DNA of 21,568 nucleotides from CAZHGD01 sp964531735 (GTDB taxonomy: Bacteria; Armatimonadota; UBA10988), in contig CAZHGD010000128.1 of assembly GCA_964531735.1 (NCBI GenBank), positions 1 to 21,568 on the forward strand, given 5' to 3'. The notes under the pieces were generated by a model. That model did not search any database. It was not told the DNA's origin and saw nothing but the letters and a program-made list of their open reading frames with translations. The first letter of the stretch is position 1, and every line of letters starts with the position of its first letter. Below, in pieces: positions 6,804 to 13,397 of this stretch. The position numbers were made by a program, and so were the translations under genes.

Positions 6804-9689
6804 TTACGGCTCGGCCACCAGCAGCGCGCCGTTCTTGGCCGCCACCGTGAGCGTCGCCGCGCCGTCACGCACGGTCAGGTCGGCCGCCTGCCACGCCGCG
6901 CGGAACCGCGGCGCGGCGGCGCCGCCGGCGGCGCGAAGGACGACCTGCTGCGGCTTGGCCGCGTAGTTGGCCACCACCACCAGCCGCCGGCCGGGCTGGC
7001 GCCAGTAGCTGATGCGCACGTCCGGCGTGTCGCTGACCAGTTCGCGCTGTGACCAGTAGGGAGCGAACTGTGCCCCCTTGAGGCCGAAGGCGATCTGCGC
7101 CGCCCAGACCTCTTCGAACACCGCCTTGTTCATGCTCCCCGCCCAGAGCGGCACGCCGTGGACGAGGGCCGCCACGATGCAGGACTCGCTGGGCGCCCGG
7201 TCTTTCGGATACGGGTCACCGCCGGCGAAGCGGCTGATCTCCGGCAGCAGGAACGTCGGCGTACCGGTGGCGGCCGAACAGAACTCGCTGCGCCAGACAC
7301 GCTCGGGCATATCGTCCATGTAGAAGGTCGGCTTGCCGACCACCGCAATGCTGTACTGCTCACCGGGGCACCAGCCGTCGTTGAACGCGTTGACCGGCGC
7401 GTACCACTGGCTGTGCTGATGCGCGAAGTAGCGTTTGCCGGCGTCGTGGCAGATGGCGTACAGCCGGCGCGACTGCGCCCGCCGCGCGTAGATCGGCCAG
7501 GTGCGTCCCGAGCGGCCGAACGCGTCGGTGTAGCCGCAGCCGTGGCGGCGGTTGTCGCACGGGGTCACGCCGTCGATGTCGGTGTAGATGCCGCCACCCC
7601 AGTCGTTGCGCACGTGCTCGCGCGCGCACCAGAGCAGGAAGTCGGCGAAGCTGCTGCGCCCGCAGACCGGTACCAGGCAGTACGGCGCGTTGTCACCAAC
7701 CCGCTGGTACCCGCCGAACGAGTCGCCATAGGTCAGGTGCCACTCGCGGCCGTAGAACTGGTACTCCGGCGACAGGTCGGCCGTACACTGGCTGCACGTG
7801 TACGACAGCGTCTCCTTGCCCTTCGCCCGCCATTCGTCCACCAACTTGCGCTGCGCCGCCGGGTCGTGCGCCAGCAGGCGGGCGTTCAGCGTGGCGATCT
7901 GCTGGCCCCAGCCGTAGACGAACCACTGCCCACCGGCCTCGTAGGGACCCGAGCCGAACCGCGTATCCCAGAAGTCGTCGGGCAACGGCCGGACCGGCGT
8001 CGGCGCCAGGCCGATGGTGTAGGTCAGCGGCCGGTCCACGCGCACCGGCCGACCGATCCAGCGCCACCGCACCCAGACGGTGTCGCCTTCGCGCCGCAGC
8101 GTCAGCACCGGTTGGCCCGGCCCGCTCGCGAAGTTCGCGTCGGACTCCATGAACCAGGCCAGGCCGCGCTGCTCATTGCCCAACCAGCCATACGGTCGGA
8201 ACCGCGGCTCGTCGAGCGATTGGCCGTTCCAATCCTGGCAGGTCGGGTTGCGGTACCAGGTCGCCACCTCGGCCCGAATCGGCAGCTCGAAGGTCAGCGA
8301 CGATAGCTCGGCGCCACCGGCCGGCGGGGTCAGCGTCAGGTCACAGCGCACCAGCCCGTCGAACTCGACCAGCGTCTGGTAGCGGGCGCCGAGCGCCCCG
8401 ACGCGCCCGTCGCCGGCCACGGTGACCCGCTCGGGCTGGTCCTCGACCACCCGCGGGCGCGACCAGGTCGCCGGCTGCTGGGCGGTCAGCCGCGCGGCGC
8501 CGCTCAGCACCGGTCCGCCGCCGCGCGTGACAGCCTCGGGCAGCGGGCCGGACAAGGTGATCGCGCCGTTCCAGGTGTGGACCGTGTCGCCCTGGCGCCT
8601 AAGCGGCTGCCACGGTGGCAGCACCCGGTCCGCCCGCCAGTCGGTCCGCGCCGGCAGCCACGGCGTCGGCGGCTTCAGACGCGTGGCGCGGCCGGTCAGA
8701 CGGCGCTCACCATCGGCCAGCGTGGCGGTCGCCCCATACTCGCCATCGAGCCACCCGGGCACCGTCACCACCTGCGTGGCCGTGCCGGCGACCAGCGTCA
8801 CCGGGCCGGTCCAGACCGTGCCGCCCCGCGGATCGCGCACCTGAAGCTGCACCTGCCCGCCGGCCGCCGCGCGCCACGACTCGTCCAGGTGCGCCGCCCG
8901 CACGGTGACGGTCAGCGTGCGCTCAGCCGGCGCGGGTTCCAGCGCCAGGGCCAGACTCGGCTTCAGCTCGGGCAGGCCGCCCGGCCGGTCGAGTGCGTAG
9001 AGGTCGAGCACCTCGTCGTCGGCCAGCGCACGGTCGAACAGGCGGACCTCGTCGGAGACGGTCTGCTCGTTCGGGTCGCTCCAGCGGTTCTGCCAGAACT
9101 CGACCGGGCAGATGGTGAAGACGCCACGGTCGATCCTGGGCAAGGGGCGCGTCACGAACGCCTCGCTCACGCGGCGGCCATTCACGAACAGGCGCGTGGC
9201 GCGCTCGTTCCAGGTGGTCGCCCAGTGGGTCCACTGGCCCTGCTGCATCGTGTCGACGCCGGTCTGGGCCACGAAGGTGGCGTCATCGGGTCCCTCGGCA
9301 TCCACCCGCAGGTACTGCTTCACCGCCTGGTCGCCCACCGGATAGAGGTAGAGCAGCATGGTGTAGTCGGCGCCGGGCGAGGCGACCAGGAAGTGGCGGA
9401 ACTTGCCGCTGGCGCCGTTCCAGTTGAGCGGCTTGACCCAGATGGAGAACGTGCCGTGGCGGCTGTCGAAGTTGCCCGCGACCGGGTAGCTGCACCGCTC
9501 GCCACGCTGTTGCAGCAGGCCCTGGCCACGGATACCTGCGGGCCACGGGCGGCCGGGCGCGGGCTTCAGCGAGCAGGCCCGCGCCCCGGCAGCCAGGTCG
9601 GCATCGGTGCTGCCGGCGTCGAACGAGGCGTGGAACCGCAGTCCGGGTGGCAGCGCCAGCAGACCGGCCAGCAGCAAGGCGAGGGGCAC
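6804..9689 (-). CDS. secreted LamG plus DUF6067 (GH123_N-like) protein
   Basis: A 961-residue secreted protein. Residues 1-16 form a short signal peptide. Residues about 18-235 form a LamG/concanavalin-like domain (SFDAGSTDAD at the start, GTFSIWVKPLNW, GQWTHWATTWNERATRLFVNG, SDEVRLFDRALADDEV at the end). After a beta-rich linker, residues about 360-880 resemble the DUF6067 family, related to the N-terminal part of GH123 beta-N-acetylgalactosaminidases; acidic residues in GIYTDIDG (about 700) sit where a barrel active site could be. The last 80 residues look like an all-beta cap. The start is GTG at 9689 with GGAGAG five bases upstream. It leads a two-gene unit with the GH16 gene and has its own promoter candidate. 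Domain assignment is from recall of family patterns; hydrolase activity is inferred. Confidence 0.78.
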   Translation of the reverse strand: MPLALLLAGLLALPPGLRFHASFDAGSTDADLAAGARACSLKPAPGRPWPAGIRGQGLLQQRGERCSYPVAGNFDSRHGTFSIWVKPLNWNGASGKFRHFLVASPGADYTMLLYLYPVGDQAVKQYLRVDAEGPDDATFVAQTGVDTMQQGQWTHWATTWNERATRLFVNGRRVSEAFVTRPLPRIDRGVFTICPVEFWQNRWSDPNEQTVSDEVRLFDRALADDEVLDLYALDRPGGLPELKPSLALALEPAPAERTLTVTVRAAHLDESWRAAAGGQVQLQVRDPRGGTVWTGPVTLVAGTATQVVTVPGWLDGEYGATATLADGERRLTGRATRLKPPTPWLPARTDWRADRVLPPWQPLRRQGDTVHTWNGAITLSGPLPEAVTRGGGPVLSGAARLTAQQPATWSRPRVVEDQPERVTVAGDGRVGALGARYQTLVEFDGLVRCDLTLTPPAGGAELSSLTFELPIRAEVATWYRNPTCQDWNGQSLDEPRFRPYGWLGNEQRGLAWFMESDANFASGPGQPVLTLRREGDTVWVRWRWIGRPVRVDRPLTYTIGLAPTPVRPLPDDFWDTRFGSGPYEAGGQWFVYGWGQQIATLNARLLAHDPAAQRKLVDEWRAKGKETLSYTCSQCTADLSPEYQFYGREWHLTYGDSFGGYQRVGDNAPYCLVPVCGRSSFADFLLWCAREHVRNDWGGGIYTDIDGVTPCDNRRHGCGYTDAFGRSGRTWPIYARRAQSRRLYAICHDAGKRYFAHQHSQWYAPVNAFNDGWCPGEQYSIAVVGKPTFYMDDMPERVWRSEFCSAATGTPTFLLPEISRFAGGDPYPKDRAPSESCIVAALVHGVPLWAGSMNKAVFEEVWAAQIAFGLKGAQFAPYWSQRELVSDTPDVRISYWRQPGRRLVVVANYAAKPQQVVLRAAGGAAAPRFRAAWQAADLTVRDGAATLTVAAKNGALLVAEP

Positions 9690-9728
9690 CGCGCTCTCCG
9701 CGGCCGGCGACCGGCGCCGGCCGCCTTG

Positions 9729-9758
9729 AGCTTAGCCAGCGGCGCGGGCCGGTGTCAA
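9729..9758 (-). promoter_or_regulatory. promoter of the LamG/DUF6067-GH16 unit
   Basis: On the minus strand a perfect -35 TTGACA (plus positions 9753-9758) is followed after 18 bases by TAAGCT (9729-9734, a weak -10). The predicted start near 9722 gives a leader of about 33 bases before the GTG at 9689. The perfect -35 makes this credible despite the poor -10. Confidence 0.5.
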
Positions 9759-9763
9759 TCGCA

Positions 9764-9816
9764 AGCCCGAGCCGGGCTGGACCAGCACCCGACCGGCGGG
9801 CTGGCCGCCGGCCGGG
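9764..9816 (-). terminator. tandem hairpins downstream of the prepilin-like gene
   Basis: Two inverted repeats lie between the prepilin-like stop and the next promoter. The first (9788-9799 with 9805-9816) forms a 12-bp stem with a five-base loop; its only non-Watson-Crick pair is a G-U wobble in minus-strand RNA but a mismatch in plus-strand RNA. The second (9764-9769 with 9773-9778) forms a six-bp stem with a three-base loop. Neither has a T-run, so termination is inferred. Confidence 0.4.
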
Positions 9817-9847
9817 GTGGAGGGTGTCGGCCGTGTCGAGTGGTGCG

Positions 9848-10492
9848 TCAGGGAAGGTCGTAGTACGCGCGGGGGTAGCTCGGCGACTTCGGCAGGCCCT
9901 TGACGTGCCCATCGAGCCACAGAACGGTGCAGACGTCGTTGTGGCGCCAAGCCTCGGTCTTGTAGCGGATGGAGGGGTCCTGCATCAGGTTCTCGGTGAA
10001 GCCGGGTGAGATGCAGAGCTTGTCGCCGTTGTCGTCCAGGCGCGACTCCCAGGAGTCGTGGCTGTGGATCTTCTCGGCCGGCGCGGTGATGCTGGCCAGC
10101 CGCATGGGCGCTCCGCCGCCGCCGTCCAGCAGGCCGTTCAGCCCGTAGGCATAGGCGCCGGTCTTCAGGGCGGCATCGGCGCTGGGGCAGGCGAGCACCT
10201 GCTGGTTCTTGCAGTACGGTTCGAGGAAGCGGCCCCAGTAGGTGTCGGTGACCGACCAGGCGCCGGTCCAGGCGTTGCCGTTGACGTACCAGGGGAACGT
10301 CTCGTCGTAGTCCTGCACGTACTGCATCACCGCCACGCCGATTTGCTTCAGGTTCGACTGGCACGACGACTGCCGCGCCTTCTCCCGCGCTTTGGCGAAC
10401 ACGGGGAAGAGAATCGCGGCCAGGATCGCGATGATCGCGATCACGACCAGTAGCTCGATCAGGGTGAACGCCCGCGGGCGGTTCGATGTCAT
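9848..10492 (-). CDS. prepilin-like protein with H-X9-DG motif (type II secretion pseudopilin-like)
   Basis: A 214-residue protein with a type IV prepilin N-terminus: a short leader ending R7-A8, then F9-T-L-I-E13 and a hydrophobic helix to about residue 30, followed by FAKAREKARQSSCQSNLKQIG. Prepilin peptidase would cleave after A8; glycine is the commoner residue there. H184 is separated by nine residues from D194-G195 (WRHNDVCTVLWLDGHVK), the H-X9-DG motif of prepilin-type processing-associated proteins that are expanded in Planctomycetes, Armatimonadota and relatives. Such proteins are membrane-anchored and are thought to be minor pilins or secreted-surface proteins; their role is unclear. 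The ATG at 10492 has GGAG seven bases upstream, inside a strong hairpin. No pilus or secretion genes are adjacent, as is usual for this family. Confidence 0.9.
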   Translation of the reverse strand: MTSNRPRAFTLIELLVVIAIIAILAAILFPVFAKAREKARQSSCQSNLKQIGVAVMQYVQDYDETFPWYVNGNAWTGAWSVTDTYWGRFLEPYCKNQQVLACPSADAALKTGAYAYGLNGLLDGGGGAPMRLASITAPAEKIHSHDSWESRLDDNGDKLCISPGFTENLMQDPSIRYKTEAWRHNDVCTVLWLDGHVKGLPKSPSYPRAYYDLP

Positions 10493-10496
10493 CGTG

Positions 10497-10546
10497 GGTC
10501 TCCGGTGCCGGCGGCGCGGTGAGTGCGCCCGGTGTCACCGGAGACC
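10497..10546 (-). promoter_or_regulatory. leader hairpin enclosing the ribosome binding site of the prepilin-like gene
   Basis: GGTCTCCGGTG at 10497-10507 and CACCGGAGACC at 10536-10546 are perfect 11-base inverted complements. In the minus-strand transcript the second arm contains GGAGA, the Shine-Dalgarno sequence, and ends four bases before the AUG. The 28-base interior can itself pair (CCGG and GCGC blocks around an ACUCACC apical loop). The first arm can alternatively pair with the adjacent CACCGG as a 13-base palindrome (10529-10541). The inverted repeat is seen; translational control is inferred, and a protein-binding operator is the alternative. Confidence 0.55.
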
Positions 10547-10615
10547 AAGCATGCCGGCCGACCGCTACCGGCCCGTTAGGAGGCGGCCAGGATGCTGTGA
10601 GTACGCGACGTCTGC

Positions 10616-11842
10616 TCAGTGAATCTCCAGCCGGTGATAGCGCTTCTTGCCGGCGCGGAGCAGCAACTCGCCGTCCTCCTCGGCAATCTCGCCCAAGACC
10701 ATCTCGGGGCTGTCGATGCGCTCCTCGTTGACATAGGCGCCGCCCTGGGCGACCAGCCGCTTGGCCTCGCCGCGCGAGGCGCAGAGACCGGTCTCGACCA
10801 ACGCGTCGACAATGGTCAGCGAGCCCAGTTGCCCGCGCTCCATGGTGGTGGTCGGCATCGACGAGCGGTCGCCGGCGCCGCCACCAAACAGCGCTTCGGC
10901 CGCCGCGCGGGCCTCGTCGGCGGCGTCCTCGCCATGCACCAGGCTGGTGACCTCGAAGGCCAGCGCCTGCTTCGCGCCGCGCAGCGCCGCACCGCCCGCG
11001 GCGCACAGCTCCTTGACGCGGGCTATGGGCAGGAAGGTCAGCAGACTGAGCAGCTTCTCCACGTCGCGGTCGTCCACGTTCACCCAGTACTGGTAGAACT
11101 CGTACGGCGGCGTGCGCTGCGCGTCAAGCCAGATGGCACCGCGCTCGGTCTTGCCCATCTTCTGTCCGCTGGCGGTGGTCAGCAGCGGCGAGCAGAGCAC
11201 GTGCGTGTCGGCCCGCTCCAGTTTGCGCACCAGGTCCATGCCGGCCAGGCAGTTGGCCCACTGGTCCGAACCGGCGCATTGCAGCGTGCAGCCGTACTCG
11301 CGGAACAGGTGCAGGTAGTCGTACGCCTGGAGCAGCATGTAGTTGAACTCCAGGAAGGTCAGATTCTCCTCCGCCGCCAGGCGCGAGCGGTAGTGCTCGG
11401 CGGTGAGCATGACGTTGACACTGAAGTGCCGGCCGACATCGCGCAGGAAGTCGATGTAGTTCAGCTCGCAGAGCCAGTCGGCGTTGTTGACCACCAGCGC
11501 GCGGTCGGCGTCGAAGTCGAGGAAGCGCATGAGCTGCTTCTTCTGCGACTGGAGGTTGCTGTTGATCTCCTCGGGCGTCAGGATCGGCCGGCTGGAGGTC
11601 TTGCCGCTGGGGTCACCGATGCGCGCCGTGCCACCGCCGCACAGCACGATCGGCCGGTGGCCGGCACGCTGCAGGTGCGCCAACTGCATGATCGGCACCA
11701 GGTGGCCGGCGGTCAGACTCGGCCCGGTCGGGTCAAAGCCCGTATAGCAGGTCACCGGCCGTTCCAAAGCCTGGCGCAACGCGTCTGCGTCGCTGACCTG
11801 AAAGACGAACCCACGCTCGTTGAGCTGGTCCAAGGCGTTCAT
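10616..11842 (-). CDS. tyrS: tyrosine--tRNA ligase
   Basis: This class I aminoacyl-tRNA synthetase attaches tyrosine to tRNA-Tyr. The 408 residues show the expected order: TCYTGFDPTGPSL (31-43) leading into the HIGH-equivalent motif T44-A-G-H47, LCGGGTARIGDPSGK (67-81), the tyrosine-binding region FNYMLLQAYDYLHLF (166-180) with CAGSDQW (189-195), the KMSKS-equivalent K228-M-G-K-T232, and a C-terminal S4 RNA-binding domain (LTIVDALVETGLCASRGEAKRLVAQGGAYVN). The first histidine of HIGH is replaced by threonine, which is notable. ATG at 11842 with GGAG nine bases upstream. A strong promoter lies between it and the exosortase gene, so it can be transcribed independently of that gene. Identity is firm. 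Confidence 0.96.
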   Translation of the reverse strand: MNALDQLNERGFVFQVSDADALRQALERPVTCYTGFDPTGPSLTAGHLVPIMQLAHLQRAGHRPIVLCGGGTARIGDPSGKTSSRPILTPEEINSNLQSQKKQLMRFLDFDADRALVVNNADWLCELNYIDFLRDVGRHFSVNVMLTAEHYRSRLAAEENLTFLEFNYMLLQAYDYLHLFREYGCTLQCAGSDQWANCLAGMDLVRKLERADTHVLCSPLLTTASGQKMGKTERGAIWLDAQRTPPYEFYQYWVNVDDRDVEKLLSLLTFLPIARVKELCAAGGAALRGAKQALAFEVTSLVHGEDAADEARAAAEALFGGGAGDRSSMPTTTMERGQLGSLTIVDALVETGLCASRGEAKRLVAQGGAYVNEERIDSPEMVLGEIAEEDGELLLRAGKKRYHRLEIH

Positions 11843-11875
11843 GAAGCGGCTCCGTAACCTGCTTGGTGAACCGGC

Positions 11876-11904
11876 ATTCTAGAACCGCGTCGGTAAGCGG
11901 TCAA
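11876..11904 (-). promoter_or_regulatory. promoter of tyrS, overlapping the exosortase stop codon
   Basis: On the minus strand TTGACC (plus 11899-11904) and TAGAAT (11876-11881) each match five of six consensus positions and are spaced by exactly 17 bases. Transcription would begin near 11869, giving a leader of about 27 bases. The TGA stop of the exosortase gene (11901-11903) is inside the -35 element. No T-box-like leader fits in this space. Confidence 0.65.
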
Positions 11905-13397
11905 CGCCGCTCGGCCCGCGGCAGGGCCTGGCGGATGGCCGGCCAGGCCTCCTGCACAAACGGCAGCAGGTCCTTCTCGGTGGCCTCGACACTGCCCCGC
12001 CAGGGCGCGGCAAAATGGAGCTGCGTCCAGATCACCTGCCCGCGCGCGAAGCTGCTGCTCTGATGGCGCGCGTAGTCGGGCGTGGTGGTGATGCCGTCGG
12101 TGAACGTGTACAGCGCAATCAGCGCCGGTCGGCTGCGGCGTCCGACAATCAGCCGCTCGAAATGCAGATCCTCGCCGGCGTGATGGAGTAGCGTCTCGCG
12201 TTCCTCCATCAGCTCGTGGCCGGCGCCGACGTAGCAGGCCGCCGGCGGGTGCAGGCTCCGCCGACCGCGCCCGCAGATGACGATCACCTGCAGCGGCAGC
12301 TCGTCGCGGGTCCGCCGGTACTCGCGCTGGATGATGGCCACGTCGCCCAGTTCCTGGCGGACGCGCGGGCTGATCGGCAGTTCGGTGCCCTGCCACCGAC
12401 CGAGGGTCAACGGGACCTGCGCCAGGTCGACGTTCGGCCGCGGCGGCGGCGGTGGCACCAGCGCACGGCCGACGCCACCGGCGAGCAGGACCAGCACCGC
12501 CGCCAGCGCCAACGGCGCCGACAAGGCCGGCCAGTGCGGCAGCCGCGGTGAGTCGACCGGCGCCGGTGTGGACAGGTCGGCCTCGGGGCCCACCACCAGC
12601 CGGGCCACGCCGAGCAGCGCCGCCACGGCGACGGCCAGCATGACCAGGCCGGACAGATCGTGGAAGGTGGTCACGGCGAAGTCGTGACCGACGAGCCGCC
12701 CGATAACCAGAATGGCCAGCAGGCGCACGACGTTGGCCACCACGGCGATCGGCGGCGCCAGCAGCGCGATCACCGCCTTCCGCCGCGCCGTGGTGTCGGT
12801 CAGATAGGCAGCCAGCACACCGACCATGGTCAGACCGAGCAGCGCTTTGAACCCGCTGCATTCGGCGGCCACCAGGTAGTCCTGGCCATCGAGCCGCATC
12901 AGCGTGCCCACCGCCCGCGCATCGGCGCCGGTCAGCAGGCTCATCAGCCCGGTGGCCAGCCGCGCGCTGGCCAGTTGCAGCGGGAACCCGTAGTGGTGGA
13001 TGACCAACTGCGACACGGGCACCGCGAAGACCAGGAACGCCAGCGCGAACCAGGTGCGCCGGTAGACCGCCGGTCCGGCCGCCGCCAGGACCAAGCCGTG
13101 GATCAGCAGCAGCAGCGACAGCCCGAGCAGCAGGTTGATGTCGAGGAGCCGGCCGGCCAGGTAGGCGGCCGCCGCCACGGCCACCACCGCCAGGCCCGGC
13201 CACCAGGCACGCCACGGCACGCCGACGATGGCCAGCCGGTAGCGCCAGAGCAGCCAACCGCTCAGCACCGGCACCAGCGGGCCGTGCGAGTAGTACGGAT
13301 TCTGGCGCCAGCCGTCGAGTATCCAGCGCGCCGTGTCCTGGTAGGCCCAGGCCACCGCACCCAGCAGGACGATCGCCGCCGCGGCGACCTGGTTCAA
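11901..13397 (-). CDS. exosortase with fused EpsI domain
   Basis: A 498-residue membrane protein. Exosortases are membrane transpeptidase-like enzymes that process proteins with PEP-CTERM-type C-termini, usually next to exopolysaccharide genes. The multi-spanning N-terminal part (about 1-270) contains the NPYYSHGPLVPVLS signature (33-46) and the three conserved catalytic positions C180 (VAAECSGFKALLGL), R225 (ANVVRLLAIL) and H246 (TTFHDLSGL). A further hydrophobic helix (about 291-310) leads into an EpsI domain (about 325-490) with LGRWQGTELP and SLHPPAACYVGAGHEL (H383, C388). The start is TTG at 13397, which overlaps the preceding gene's TGA as TTGA; GGAGGG six bases upstream supports it, and no better in-frame start is visible. 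Coupled translation with the TPR lipoprotein gene is likely. No substrate with a sorting tail is in the window. Confidence 0.9.
   Translation of the reverse strand: MNQVAAAAIVLLGAVAWAYQDTARWILDGWRQNPYYSHGPLVPVLSGWLLWRYRLAIVGVPWRAWWPGLAVVAVAAAAYLAGRLLDINLLLGLSLLLLIHGLVLAAAGPAVYRRTWFALAFLVFAVPVSQLVIHHYGFPLQLASARLATGLMSLLTGADARAVGTLMRLDGQDYLVAAECSGFKALLGLTMVGVLAAYLTDTTARRKAVIALLAPPIAVVANVVRLLAILVIGRLVGHDFAVTTFHDLSGLVMLAVAVAALLGVARLVVGPEADLSTPAPVDSPRLPHWPALSAPLALAAVLVLLAGGVGRALVPPPPPRPNVDLAQVPLTLGRWQGTELPISPRVRQELGDVAIIQREYRRTRDELPLQVIVICGRGRRSLHPPAACYVGAGHELMEERETLLHHAGEDLHFERLIVGRRSRPALIALYTFTDGITTTPDYARHQSSSFARGQVIWTQLHFAAPWRGSVEATEKDLLPFVQEAWPAIRQALPRAERR

Noticed and set aside
7158..9863. 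Long plus-strand frames (7158-8306, 8577-9863) opposite the LamG/DUF6067 gene
   Set aside because: Low-complexity antisense frames in GC-rich DNA with no ribosome site or domain pattern.
10619..11857. 412-codon plus-strand frame opposite tyrS
   Set aside because: Exactly shadows tyrS; composition is biased and tyrS motifs are unambiguous.
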